Below the pieces are notes generated by a model. It searched no databases, was not told the DNA's origin, and saw only the letters and a list, made by a program, of their open reading frames with translations. Shown in pieces: positions 16,717 through 25,433 of a stretch of DNA of 64,000 nucleotides. Source of the DNA: Dictyobacter arantiisoli. Its GTDB lineage: Bacteria; Chloroflexota; Ktedonobacteria; Ktedonobacterales; Ktedonobacteraceae. The translations under genes and the position numbers were made by a program. Location: positions 124,001 through 188,000 of the forward strand of contig NZ_BIXY01000001.1 of the NCBI RefSeq assembly GCF_008326305.1, given 5' to 3'. The first letter of the stretch is position 1, and each line of letters starts with the position of its first letter.

Positions 16717-18132
16717 GTGTCAGTTATCTGCGTAATTGGAACAGGCTATGTAGGCTTGGTAACAGGCACGTGCCTCGCCGATCTAGGTAATACCGTCACA
16801 TGCGTTGATATCGTACAAGAAAAAATTGACCGTTTAAAACAGGGGATTCTCCCCATCTATGAGCCAGGCCTGGAAGAGATGGTTGAGCGCAATGTGCAGG
16901 CGGACCGCTTGCATTTTACAACCAATTATCAGGAGGGTCTGAAAGATAGCGAATTTATCTTCATCGCAGTCAACACACCGACCGGCAATACTCAGGGAGG
17001 CGCAGACATGCGCTTTGTGGAGAGCGCAGCACGCAGCATCGCCGAGAATCTCGATCACTATGCAATTGTCATTAATAAGAGCACGGTGCCAGTAGGCAGT
17101 GGTGACGTTGTTTCACGCGTCATTCAAAACAATTTAAAATCTCCTCAAGCATCATTCTCGGTCGTCTCCAATCCTGAGTTCTTACGTGAAGGTGCAGCCC
17201 TGCTCGACTTCCAGAATCCTGATCGTATTGTACTGGGCTCAACTGAGCCAGAGGCTGCCCATAAAGTAGCACGCCTCTACTTACAGTTACGCGCCCCTTT
17301 CGTGATCACAGACCTCTATACAGCCGAGATGATCAAGTATGCATCGAATGCCTTCCTGGCAACCAAGATCTCTTTTATCAATGAGATCGCGCAGATCTGT
17401 GAGCGTCTGGGGGCCGATGTTAAACAGGTTGCCGTCGGTATGGGATATGATAAACGCATCGGGCATGCCTTCCTGGATGCTGGCCTGGGATATGGCGGTA
17501 GCTGTTTCCCGAAAGATGTGCGGGCCCTGGCCCACATGGCTGACGAGGCTGGCTTACATCCCCAGATGTTGCGTGCTGTGATGGACATCAACCATGATCA
17601 GCGCCGCCTGGTGGTCTCAAAGTTGACCAATATGCTGGGTTCCCTGCGTGGTACCACAATTGGAATTCTGGGTCTGGCCTTCAAGCCAAATACGGATGAC
17701 ATGCGAGAGGCACCAGCCGTCGATATTATCCACTGGGTCACCAGCCAGGGTGCCAGCGTGCGTGTCTATGATCCCATTGCCACAGAGACCGGTCGTGAGG
17801 CATTGCGCCATGAAAATGTCAATATGGATGCTGTAACCTTCTGTAAAAATCCTTATGAGGTTGCGGAACAGGCCGATGCACTGGTCGTCGTCACGGAATG
17901 GAATGAATTTAAAGCTTTAAACATGCAGAAGATCAGTGCCGTCATGGAACGTCCTGTCCTGATCGATGGACGCAACATTTACGATCCAGCTGAAATGAAA
18001 CGCTATGGATTCTACTACCGTGGTATGGGGCGTGCAACCAATCCTGCACCGTCTGTGCTATCATCTGAGGATACTACCAGCCTTGATGAGGAAGAGGCGA
18101 TCCAGGAAACATTAATTGGTCGCGAGAGCTAA
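16717..18132 (+). CDS. UDP-glucose/GDP-mannose 6-dehydrogenase family protein
   Basis: A 471-residue NAD-dependent enzyme that oxidises a nucleotide sugar twice to the uronate, feeding capsule or exopolysaccharide synthesis. The N-terminal Rossmann motif is [10 protein letters not shown], the catalytic cysteine is Cys263 in [10 protein letters not shown], and the C-terminal UDP-binding domain has [18 protein letters not shown]-glucose is the likely substrate (Ugd/TuaD type). The start is a GTG: GAGGAG at 16704-16709 lies 7 bases before it and the protein then begins directly with [13 protein letters not shown] 25-residue polar tail follows the conserved domain. Confidence 0.93.
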   Translation: MSVICVIGTGYVGLVTGTCLADLGNTVTCVDIVQEKIDRLKQGILPIYEPGLEEMVERNVQADRLHFTTNYQEGLKDSEFIFIAVNTPTGNTQGGADMRFVESAARSIAENLDHYAIVINKSTVPVGSGDVVSRVIQNNLKSPQASFSVVSNPEFLREGAALLDFQNPDRIVLGSTEPEAAHKVARLYLQLRAPFVITDLYTAEMIKYASNAFLATKISFINEIAQICERLGADVKQVAVGMGYDKRIGHAFLDAGLGYGGSCFPKDVRALAHMADEAGLHPQMLRAVMDINHDQRRLVVSKLTNMLGSLRGTTIGILGLAFKPNTDDMREAPAVDIIHWVTSQGASVRVYDPIATETGREALRHENVNMDAVTFCKNPYEVAEQADALVVVTEWNEFKALNMQKISAVMERPVLIDGRNIYDPAEMKRYGFYYRGMGRATNPAPSVLSSEDTTSLDEEEAIQETLIGRES

Positions 18133-18152
18133 AATAACGGAGTAGATATAGC

Positions 18153-18683
18153 ATGCATCAGGAAGATCAGCCATTACTCTTTACCCCACTCGTACGACAA
18201 ACCGGACAGCCAATCCCTGATTGGCTCTTCGGTCCAGGAGGCGTGACGGGTCTTCCCGGCGCCCTGCATCAGACACAGGGCGTGAATGTCGCCGTTGGCG
18301 TCGATATTATCGAGGTGGATCGTATCCGCAAGGTGTATGAAAAACACGGTGAGCGTTTCTTAAAGCGTGTCTTCACCGAACTCGAAGTAGCTCAATGCCG
18401 TGGCAAGGTCGCCCGCCTGGCGGGACGCTTTGCGGTCAAAGAGGCTATCTGCAAAGCCCTGGGAACCGGCATGCGCGGCGTGGCATGGCGCGAAATGGAG
18501 GTAGTCCAACTCTATAGTGGACGCCCCTCGGTGCGCCTGCATGGCAACGCCAAAAAACGCGCTGAATACCTGGGCCTGACAGCCTTTGATGTCAGTATCG
18601 CCGACCTGGCACAAATCTCCATCGCCATCGCCATCGGCGTACAGGTCGCCCCTCCACCTGATCCCCTCCCCCCCGAAGCATAA
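18153..18683 (+). CDS. acpS: Holo-[acyl-carrier-protein] synthase with N-terminal extension
   Basis: A 176-residue 4'-phosphopantetheinyl transferase that activates acyl carrier protein with CoA. The AcpS signature is complete: GVDIIEVDRIRK (Mg-binding Asp), FTELEVAQC, and GRFAVKEAICKALG with the catalytic Glu/Lys. The first ~48 residues are an extension before the usual start (most AcpS are 120-130 residues), and the C-terminus has a proline-rich tail. No Met lies near the conserved domain, so the extension seems real, although an internal GTG (VNVAVGVD) is a possible alternative. It follows the dehydrogenase by 20 bases and is probably in the same transcript. Confidence 0.92.
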   Translation: MHQEDQPLLFTPLVRQTGQPIPDWLFGPGGVTGLPGALHQTQGVNVAVGVDIIEVDRIRKVYEKHGERFLKRVFTELEVAQCRGKVARLAGRFAVKEAICKALGTGMRGVAWREMEVVQLYSGRPSVRLHGNAKKRAEYLGLTAFDVSIADLAQISIAIAIGVQVAPPPDPLPPEA

Positions 18684-18887
18684 AACAAAAATATCCCCGT
18701 ACCACCGTCATATCTAACATAACCAAAACAATTGATCAAAAACGTAGGCACAGCACGAAGCATAAGCACAGGTCCGTGCTCCGTTTCTCGTACGCCTCTC
18801 CTTATCCCCGCATACCATACCAGCGGCAAAGCAGTAGCACTCTGTTATGGTAAAATAAGCCGAAAAAGAATTGTTGGGAGAGAGCAT

Positions 18888-19334
18888 ATGCGAGCGTTGT
18901 TACAGCGTGTGAGCCAGGCCAGCGTTACGGTTGAGACACAGATTGTGGGACAGATTGAGCATGGTCTGCTGGTATTTTTAGGGATAGGTCAGGGGGATAG
19001 CGAAGTTCAGATCAAGACCCTGGCAGAGAAAATTGTCCATTTGCGGATCTTTGAGGATGCCGAGGGGAAGATGAATCGTTCAGTCCTTGATATTGGCGGC
19101 GCAATCCTGGCGGTCTCACAATTTACGCTTTATGCCAATGCGCGCCGTGGTCGCAGGCCCAGTTTTACCGCCGCCGCCTCCCCAGATCTCGCAGAACCCT
19201 TATTTGAACAATTCAAACAGGCCCTCACAGCCTATGGGATTCCTGTTGCCAGTGGCATTTTTGGTGCAGCTATGGATATTCAGCTTTGCAATCAAGGCCC
19301 GGTCACTATCTGGCTCGATAGTGAGGATCTTTAA
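18888..19334 (+). CDS. dtd: D-aminoacyl-tRNA deacylase
   Basis: A 148-residue homodimeric editing enzyme that hydrolyses D-amino acids from tRNA. It shows the N-terminal [15 protein letters not shown], the [20 protein letters not shown] segment carrying the SQxT active-site motif, and the C-terminal Gly-cis-Pro motif region GPVTIWLDS. The length matches the family exactly. The start was chosen for a GGGAG site 8 bases upstream; a much longer in-frame extension to 18732 has no homology features. About 200 non-coding bases precede it. Confidence 0.95.
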   Translation: MRALLQRVSQASVTVETQIVGQIEHGLLVFLGIGQGDSEVQIKTLAEKIVHLRIFEDAEGKMNRSVLDIGGAILAVSQFTLYANARRGRRPSFTAAASPDLAEPLFEQFKQALTAYGIPVASGIFGAAMDIQLCNQGPVTIWLDSEDL

Positions 19335-19664
19335 GAATGTGTCCCACGGTCTCTTACCTCCCTCTCGCCGCCGCGTGCGGCGACAAATAAAAGAAGTAAA
19401 AGAGGTATTTTTTTTGGGGGGGACACCCCAAACCCCGGCAAAGGGCTGGCCGCCCTTTGCAATCCCGCTTGAAAAGCCTTACGTTCGCACCTATGGAGAT
19501 TGCATCCCCTGCAAGCGCGCGAAAAGATTCCTACACATAGTAGTGCTTATCAGATATGATGAGCTGCATTTGCATATTTCTTTATAGTTGGATATGATGT
19601 ATTGACAGCTTGCTTAAGAAATTTAGTGCTCCATTATACCTGAGAAGTTGCGAGGTAATGCTCT
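19335..19664. other. Intergenic region rich in short GC-palindromes
   Basis: No gene is supported. It contains the hairpin CGCCGC/GCGGCG near 19366-19384, a long T-run and G-run followed by ACACCCC (19408-19430), and a 9-bp hairpin GCAAAGGGC/GCCCTTTGC (19438-19446, 19452-19460). The look is that of a decayed dispersed repeat. A TTGACA at 19602-19607 may belong to the promoter of the next gene, but no matching -10 at 17 bases was found. Confidence 0.45.
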
Positions 19665-20381
19665 ATGAGTTGGAATGCGAAACATCAGCAAGCAGGAGGT
19701 GCATACGCAGTTCGACCTGGCCCATCACATACTCCTGTATTATCATTGCTCGGTCTCTATGCGAGAGCTATTCTCAGACCTTCGGCTCGAACCTTCGCGC
19801 GTGCAGCGGAATATGCGCGTTGGCCGCTGATATGGATTCAACTGGCGATACTCGTCGCTATCCCCGCTGTATTAGGGGCCATCAGGGGTATCTTCCATGA
19901 TCATTCGGCAGGTATCAATACACGCTCAAATGTGTTTTTTGCGCTGCTTGATGTCATTACAGTAGGAGCCACGCTGGGGGCCTTTATTCTAAAGATCATT
20001 CTGGTCCCAATCCTCTTTATCATCGGGGTTACGCTGCAATTTGTCATTGCGCGTGCCCTTGGTGGACGTGGGCACTTTGCCGGACATGCCTTCTCAATGC
20101 TACTCTATCAGGTGCCACTCACGCTAATCGGGAGTATTATTATCACCGCCTTTGTGTTGACCCATACCTCATCGCTCTTCTTTGCGCCGATTGTCAGCCT
20201 CATCTTTTTAGCGTATGGCATCCTCATCAATGTGTTTGTGATCAGGGGAGTGCATAACCTCTCACGCGATAAAGCCATTTTGAGTATCGTGATTCCATAT
20301 GTAATTGGAGCCCTGGTTATATGTGGAGGATTGGCCGCAGTGGCGCATTATGTCGCGAATTCACTTTCTTCCCTGCACTGA
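19665..20381 (+). CDS. YIP1-family integral membrane protein
   Basis: A 238-residue membrane protein with five hydrophobic segments (around residues 47-67, 88-110, 113-130, 150-190 and 205-230). The arrangement, with a soluble N-terminus containing LLGLYARAILRPSARTF just before the first helix, is that of the bacterial YIP1 domain family. Function in bacteria is unknown; eukaryotic relatives act in vesicle traffic. It is followed within 20 bases by a perfect 13-bp terminator, so it is the end of its transcript. Confidence 0.75.
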   Translation: MSWNAKHQQAGGAYAVRPGPSHTPVLSLLGLYARAILRPSARTFARAAEYARWPLIWIQLAILVAIPAVLGAIRGIFHDHSAGINTRSNVFFALLDVITVGATLGAFILKIILVPILFIIGVTLQFVIARALGGRGHFAGHAFSMLLYQVPLTLIGSIIITAFVLTHTSSLFFAPIVSLIFLAYGILINVFVIRGVHNLSRDKAILSIVIPYVIGALVICGGLAAVAHYVANSLSSLH

Positions 20382-20400
20382 TTCCTGCACTATCCATCGC

Positions 20401-20441
20401 ACAAAAGCAGACCGCCCAGCGAGGGTGTGGTCTGCTTTTGT
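20401..20441 (+). terminator. Rho-independent terminator after the YIP1 gene
   Basis: Arms ACAAAAGCAGACC (20401-20413) and GGTCTGCTTTTGT (20429-20441) are perfectly paired over 13 bp with a 15-nt loop. The T-rich end of the right arm serves as the release tract. Confidence 0.75.
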
Positions 20442-20887
20442 TGTCACCTCTTTCTCTGCGCCATACGAAGAGGTAGAGTCATGTGCAAAAAAACCTGCAC
20501 TGCGACGTTTTCTTGCTAAATTGACACTCCCTGGCATAAATGCACAGGGATTCTTCCTTCATCCATGAGACTTGCCCATCAGTCTCACAACTGAAAGGTA
20601 GCGGTCCACATGTCCAGAAGCGTTGCGCAAACCGAGGTTTGCAGGTTTCCGAGTGCCCCTGGGTACCAACCACTTGTTCTTGTGGTGCATGAAGCCCAAC
20701 CAACCGTGAGGTGGGTATCGTGCCTCATCGTCTTCAGACGAATCTTTTTGCAATGGCTTCATTTCATACAGGAGAGTATACCAAATGTTTTAATGGTTGT
20801 CAATCAGGAAGAGCCATTCATCCCTGCCATGAATGGACAGGGCTTTCTGGCTCGTTTCCTGTAAAATCCTCACGAGGAAGTGAAAAG
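20442..20887. other. Intergenic region, possible relic of an IS200/IS605-type right end
   Basis: No intact gene. Bases ~20590-20730 read, in one frame, as an Arg/Cys-rich tail ending at a stop, followed by GAAGCCCAACCAACCGTGAG with a small hairpin ACCAACC/GGTGGGT. This resembles the 3' end and guide-RNA scaffold region of TnpB-type elements, but no transposase core remains. The assignment is tentative. Confidence 0.3.
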
Positions 20888-21139
20888 ATGTTAAATAGAT
20901 ATGAATCAATGAAAGGCAACGCAATGGGCAAAAAAGTCGGCATGGCTATTGTAAGCGTTGTCATTATGCTATTTTTTCTCGCCATGAGCATCTATCAATT
21001 GGGCCGTGCCTTCAGCAACACACTGACCGGCCCCTCCGAAAACGCTGTACAAGTTTCAGGATGGATCGCACTGATACTTTTCTTGCTCAGCAGTATTTGC
21101 TTCATTCTGATTATCAGAAGCGACACCAGCCAGATGTAA
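20888..21139 (+). CDS. Small two-helix membrane protein
   Basis: An 83-residue protein of unknown function. Two hydrophobic helices (about residues 17-37, VGMAIVSVVIMLFFLAMSIY, and 56-77, SGWIALILFLLSSICFILII) are joined by a polar loop. The start at 20888 was chosen for GAGGAAG 7 bases upstream; a longer frame to 20711 reads through what looks like relic DNA. Both termini are probably cytoplasmic. No neighbour suggests a role. Confidence 0.6.
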   Translation: MLNRYESMKGNAMGKKVGMAIVSVVIMLFFLAMSIYQLGRAFSNTLTGPSENAVQVSGWIALILFLLSSICFILIIRSDTSQM

Positions 21140-21261
21140 CCTGCACACCTGCATTACAACTTCATTTCAAGCATGTATCAATGAGAGTTGGATACGAACA
21201 TAGGGCAAGAGATGCAGAACAACTATCTATATCTCTTGCCCTGCATATGAGATATACGCTA

Positions 21262-21627
21262 TTAGTACTGAGGATATTGTGGCCCACCTGGCTGATTCGC
21301 ACCTGAAGGGAATTGAGGTGGCTGTGGTCCCTGTGGATAGGAATTATATGATGGATAGGGTTGCTGCGGCCCACGGACCTGCTGACGTAACATATTCAAC
21401 TCTTGATAAATCGGCCATTCACCAAATGCTAGCACTAACAGTACAATCAAATTGCCAATTGGAACAAACATTAATAAACTCAGTGCACCACTGTAGCCCG
21501 CTCTGGAAAAGATACGCCACCAGATGACAAGAGAAAAAACAATAGATACCAGAATGATAACAAGCATTACCACTCCATAGATAGCCAAAAAGCTGGAGTA
21601 GTCCGGAGTACCAGAGTTGGATGACAT
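21262..21627 (-). CDS. Small membrane protein with Pro/Gln/Tyr-rich tail
   Basis: A 121-residue protein with two hydrophobic segments (about 15-37 and 45-68) and the pattern IWWRIFSRAGYSGALSLLMF, often seen in DUF805-like and related small membrane proteins. The cytoplasmic tail from about residue 85 is rich in Pro, Gln, Tyr and Gly (PQQPYPSYNSYPQGPQPP). Function unknown. It converges on the two-helix protein gene at 20888-21139. Confidence 0.65.
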   Translation of the reverse strand: MSSNSGTPDYSSFLAIYGVVMLVIILVSIVFSLVIWWRIFSRAGYSGALSLLMFVPIGNLIVLLVLAFGEWPIYQELNMLRQQVRGPQQPYPSYNSYPQGPQPPQFPSGANQPGGPQYPQY

Positions 21628-22058
21628 AAGAGTCTCCTTTTACCTGTAGGGGGATTTTTGTAATTTTTCTAAAGTTTTGTCGTACCAATAATACATAGGC
21701 ATAATATGCCTATTAATAACAACTCATCCTATAATTAAACGTAACTTAATAGCAATAGTTAAACGTGCCACCATAGCAATATTAGGATAGTTATTTTTCA
21801 CCGCCATTCCAGAGCATGAAACAGGGCTATTTAATGTTCGGAAAAAAGCGGGGTTGTTAGGGGCGGCAGATCCTGACCGGAGCGCGATGGCAGGCATGCC
21901 GGGGGCATGACAGTCCTCGCTCCTCTCTTCCGTTCCCCCGCCTGCGGCGGGAAAAGGGAAAATTAAATAGCCCTGAGCATGAAATCAAAGCTCTTGTTGC
22001 ATGGCTTGAAATGCAGTATCATCTAGGTTAAGAAATTACAACCCGGAGCTACAAAGTC
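21628..22058. other. Intergenic region holding a complete MITE-like element
   Basis: Of these 431 bases, 21813-21984 are the element and its target duplication. The remainder (21628-21812) is AT-rich and may include the promoter of the leftward small membrane protein gene. No gene is seen. Confidence 0.5.
21822..21975. mobile_element. MITE-like family C, complete copy (154 bp) with 9-bp target duplication
   Basis: The terminal inverted repeats CAGGGCTATTTAAT (21822-21835) and ATTAAATAGCCCTG (21962-21975) are perfect over 14 bp. AGCATGAAA is duplicated directly outside both ends (21813-21821 and 21976-21984). The interior has no coding capacity and includes a 30-bp block shared, inverted, with 6983-7012. 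Confidence 0.85.
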
Positions 22059-23132
22059 ATGAGCGACACAAAGATAGAGCAGATCCAATCTTCCAGGCAG
22101 ATAGCATCTGAGAATTTGCCACTGGTGATAGGATTAGACCTCGGAGGGACACAAATCCGTACCGCGGTGCTGCGGGGTTCTCAATTACTCTCTCGTGTTG
22201 GACTCCTTACTGGCGAGAATCCTTCTCCTGATCGTATCATTCCTCGAATGTACGAATCAGTTTATCAGGCATTGCAGGAAGCGCATATTACTCTGGATGA
22301 GGTTGCAGGTATCGGTATTGGCGCACCAGGACCATTAAATAACCGCACCGGTGTGGTCTATGCTCCACCCAATTTGCCCGGTTGGAACGATGTACCATTG
22401 CGCACGATGTTCCTTGAGGAATTTAATATACCTGTATTTGTAGAAAACGATGCCAATGCAGCGGCGCTAGGTGAATATATGTTCGGCGCGGGCCGTGGCA
22501 GTAAAGAAATCGCCTATATCACTATCAGTACCGGCATTGGCGGTGGCATTATCGCGGATGGAAACATTGTTGAAGGTATCTCAGGGACAGCTATTGAACT
22601 GGGTCATATGACCATTGACTGGCATGGGGTGCGTTGTAACTGTGGCAATATCGGCTGCTGGGAGAGCATCTCATCCGGTACGGCAATTGCACGCCGTGCT
22701 CATGAGTTAATCGCGCTTGGCAAAGGCGAGGGTTTGCTTAATTTCGCGCTCACCCATCAGGCGCAGGAGGCAGGCGCGGATACCCCTTCTGATAGAGCGC
22801 GTGCGCACCTGGGCAGGGTTCATGTGAATGCTCGTATGGTTGCGCAGGCTGCTGAAGCCGGAGTACCAGAGGCGCAGGCTATTCTCAATGTCGCGGCCGA
22901 AGGATTGGGTGTCGGACTCATCAATGTCATTCATATATTTAATCCCGAACGCATCGTGCTGGGCGGTGGGGTTGTTCAGATTGGGGAACTCCTTTTGGCA
23001 CCCGCCAGACGTCTTATTCAAGAGCGAACGATGAAAGTTCCCAAAGAAGCTGCGGAGATAGTGCTGGCCGAATTAGGCACGGATGCAGGTCTGGTTGGTG
23101 CCGGAGCCCTGGTCTATTATCATTGTTCATAA
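22059..23132 (+). CDS. ROK-family sugar kinase (glucokinase-like)
   Basis: A 357-residue cytosolic kinase that would phosphorylate glucose or a related hexose with ATP. It has the phosphate-binding loop LVIGLDLGGTQIRTAV, the catalytic Asp in VENDANAAALGEY, the ATP-site ISTGIGGGIIADG, and the ROK zinc motif in CNCGNIGCWES with the upstream ELGH histidine. No helix-turn-helix precedes the kinase domain, so it is an enzyme and not a ROK repressor. It is followed 21 bases later by tlyA, probably in one transcript. Confidence 0.92.
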   Translation: MSDTKIEQIQSSRQIASENLPLVIGLDLGGTQIRTAVLRGSQLLSRVGLLTGENPSPDRIIPRMYESVYQALQEAHITLDEVAGIGIGAPGPLNNRTGVVYAPPNLPGWNDVPLRTMFLEEFNIPVFVENDANAAALGEYMFGAGRGSKEIAYITISTGIGGGIIADGNIVEGISGTAIELGHMTIDWHGVRCNCGNIGCWESISSGTAIARRAHELIALGKGEGLLNFALTHQAQEAGADTPSDRARAHLGRVHVNARMVAQAAEAGVPEAQAILNVAAEGLGVGLINVIHIFNPERIVLGGGVVQIGELLLAPARRLIQERTMKVPKEAAEIVLAELGTDAGLVGAGALVYYHCS

Positions 23133-23153
23133 CAAAGGAGAGATTACCACAAC

Positions 23154-23915
23154 ATGGCAGTACATAAAGAGCGCCTCGATGTAGCATTGGTGCGGTTAGG
23201 ACTGGCTCCCAGCCGGGAGCGCGCCCGTGCTATTATCATGGCAGGGCAGGTCTATGTGGGAGAGCGGATGGTGGATAAACCTGGCACCCTTGTGCCACTC
23301 GATGCGCACTGCCATATCGCAGGAATCTCGCCCGAATTAAAATATGTAAGCCGCGGCGGCCTGAAGCTCGAAAAGGCGCTGGACGCCTTCCTGCTTGATC
23401 CTGCCGGGCGGATCGCTGCCGATATTGGGTCTTCGACGGGTGGTTTCACAGAATGCTTGCTAGAACGCGGAGCAACTCATGTCTATGCTATCGACGTTGG
23501 ACATGGACAGCTCGCCTGGAAGCTGCGCAATGATCCACGTGTAATCGTGATGGAGCGCACCAATATCCGTAATGTCACCAGCCTGCCGGAAGCGATCCAG
23601 TGCGCCGTCATCGACGTCTCATTTATCTCTTTGCGACTGGTACTCCCCGCGCTGATCCCCTTACTTGTGAAGTCGCCGGACACCTGGATTGCTTCGCTGG
23701 TTAAACCCCAGTTTGAGGCTGGCAAAGCCGAAGTGGATCGCGGGGCGGGAGTGATTAAAGATCCACTGGTCCATCAACGCGTCCAGCAAGAACTCCAGGC
23801 ATGGATCGAGCAAAATACCAGTCTCACGGTGGCAGGGATCGAAGATTCACCCATTCTGGGACGTGACGGCAACCGCGAGTTTCTCTTCCAACTCCGCTTC
23901 AAAGCCGCCCCATAA
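23154..23915 (+). CDS. tlyA: TlyA-family 2'-O-ribose rRNA methyltransferase
   Basis: A 253-residue protein. The N-terminal S4 RNA-binding domain (residues ~5-65, RLDVALVRLGLAPSRERARA) is followed by a Rossmann methyltransferase domain. That domain has ADIGSSTGGFTECLLERGA (SAM-binding) and a K-D-K-E-type set in RGGLKLEKAL, AVIDVSF and LVKPQFEAGK. TlyA enzymes methylate cytidines in 16S and 23S rRNA; some homologues were named haemolysin A, but the rRNA role is the better-supported one. An AAAGGAGAG site lies upstream. Confidence 0.93.
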   Translation: MAVHKERLDVALVRLGLAPSRERARAIIMAGQVYVGERMVDKPGTLVPLDAHCHIAGISPELKYVSRGGLKLEKALDAFLLDPAGRIAADIGSSTGGFTECLLERGATHVYAIDVGHGQLAWKLRNDPRVIVMERTNIRNVTSLPEAIQCAVIDVSFISLRLVLPALIPLLVKSPDTWIASLVKPQFEAGKAEVDRGAGVIKDPLVHQRVQQELQAWIEQNTSLTVAGIEDSPILGRDGNREFLFQLRFKAAP

Positions 23916-23976
23916 ATAGAATTTCTGTGCGGGGATATCGTACAATAGAACCAGAGGTTTTCAGAAGAGAAGGAGC

Positions 23977-24564
23977 ATGAAGACGTTGGCTGAACAGAAA
24001 CCCTGGACGGTATTATCCTATACACGTTTGATCGATACTCCCTACTTGAGCGTGCGCTGTGAGCAGGTGGCGATACCCGATGGCCCGACGCTACACGATT
24101 ATTACATTATCGAGAATTTTGGCTGGGTCGGTATTGTGCCAGTGACGGCCGATGGGTGTTTTTTGCTGAATCGTCAGTATAAGCATGGTATCGGGCTGGA
24201 AGTCCTGGAGTTCCCGGCTGGCGGCATCGATCCCCATGAGCGCGATGAGCCTGTTCTAACGGCCCATCGGGAGCTGATGGAGGAGAGCGGCTATAGCGTG
24301 GCCCCGGAAGATATGATCCTGCTGGCCCATATGTATGCCAATCCTACCGGCGCAGAGACGCGCATCTGGTGGTATCTGGCGCAAAACATCCAGCTCACGG
24401 GCGAACAGAAGATTGATCCGGTTGAGGTGATTGAGAATATGCTGGTGACCCCACAGGAATTGCTGCAGCTGATTGCCACGGGCCAGTTTGCAGTCCAGGG
24501 TCAGATCGCCGCCGCCTATATGGCTCTGGAACGCCTTGGCTATCTTCGTTCGACCTTCGAGTAA
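23977..24564 (+). CDS. Nudix hydrolase, ADP-ribose pyrophosphatase-like
   Basis: A 195-residue hydrolase expected to cleave ADP-ribose or another nucleoside diphosphate derivative. The Nudix box reads GGIDPHERDEPVLTAHRE then LMEESGY. The spacing between the first Glu and the RE pair is nine residues where the consensus has seven, so there is a two-residue insertion. The upstream FNLN-like part (FLLNRQYKHGIGLEVLEFPA) is typical of ADPR-diphosphatases. The best Shine-Dalgarno (GAAGGAG) is only one base from the ATG, so initiation may use the TTG three codons in. Ends 64 bases before a two-component pair. Confidence 0.88.
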   Translation: MKTLAEQKPWTVLSYTRLIDTPYLSVRCEQVAIPDGPTLHDYYIIENFGWVGIVPVTADGCFLLNRQYKHGIGLEVLEFPAGGIDPHERDEPVLTAHRELMEESGYSVAPEDMILLAHMYANPTGAETRIWWYLAQNIQLTGEQKIDPVEVIENMLVTPQELLQLIATGQFAVQGQIAAAYMALERLGYLRSTFE

Positions 24565-24628
24565 AGACAATACAAAAATCTTACAATTTCCTGCTATTTC
24601 TTTGATGTGTTACAGGTAAGATACTGGT

Positions 24629-25405
24629 ATGAAGATTCTTGTTATAGAGGATGAAGCAAATATCACGCAGGTGATCCGGCTCTATCTGGAACAGGCCGGC
24701 TATGCAGTCAGCACGGCCAGCGACGGCATCGCTGGCCTGGAGTTGCATGCCCGCGAACAACCAGATCTGGTTGTCCTCGATCTGATGCTTCCGATCCTGG
24801 ATGGAATGGAAGTCTGTCGACGCATTCGAGCCTGGGCCAGCACTCCTATCCTGATGTTAACAGCACGCCAGGGTGAAGATGACCGTATTGCGGGATTGGA
24901 AGCCGGAGCGGATGACTATCTGATCAAACCGTTTAGTCCACGTGAACTGGTCAGCCGTGTCAAAGCTATTTTGCGGCGCACGAGCAATACCAACGCAACC
25001 GCGACCGTCAGCCATACGGGAGAAGAGAAGGCGACTAGAGAAGAAAGCGTCAGCCCCTCTGCCACTGAAGAACGGAAATTTGGGGGCCTGATTATTAATC
25101 TACCCGCCCGACGCGTCACAGCCAATGGACAACAGATCGCGCTGACCGTCAAAGAATTTGATCTTTTGGTTGCGCTCGCCTCATCGCCTGATCGAGTCTT
25201 CACCCGCGAATCGCTGCTCAATCAGGTCTGGGGGTACAGCTATCTGGGAGATGGTCGTACCGTCGATGTTCATATCGGCACGCTGCGTAAAAAGATCGAG
25301 GCAGCCCCTGGTATGCCCCATCATATCCAGACGGTCTGGGGGGTCGGCTATAAATTTGTGCCCACACCAACAACAACCTCAAACGCTACCACGCAACACG
25401 CATAA
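24629..25405 (+). CDS. OmpR-family response regulator
   Basis: 258 residues. The receiver domain contains EDEA at 7-10, phospho-acceptor Asp51 in LVVLDLMLPILDGM, the switch Thr in MLTARQGED and Lys in LIKPFSPREL. A Thr/Ala/Glu-rich linker of ~35 residues (about 122-155) separates it from a winged-helix DNA-binding domain with LTVKEFDLLVALASS and VDVHIGTLRKKIE. It is transcribed with the downstream sensor kinase (28 bases apart), so the pair forms one two-component system. The signal is not evident. Confidence 0.93.
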   Translation: MKILVIEDEANITQVIRLYLEQAGYAVSTASDGIAGLELHAREQPDLVVLDLMLPILDGMEVCRRIRAWASTPILMLTARQGEDDRIAGLEAGADDYLIKPFSPRELVSRVKAILRRTSNTNATATVSHTGEEKATREESVSPSATEERKFGGLIINLPARRVTANGQQIALTVKEFDLLVALASSPDRVFTRESLLNQVWGYSYLGDGRTVDVHIGTLRKKIEAAPGMPHHIQTVWGVGYKFVPTPTTTSNATTQHA

Positions 25406-25433
25406 TACTGCAAGTCAAACAGGGAGAGATCGC

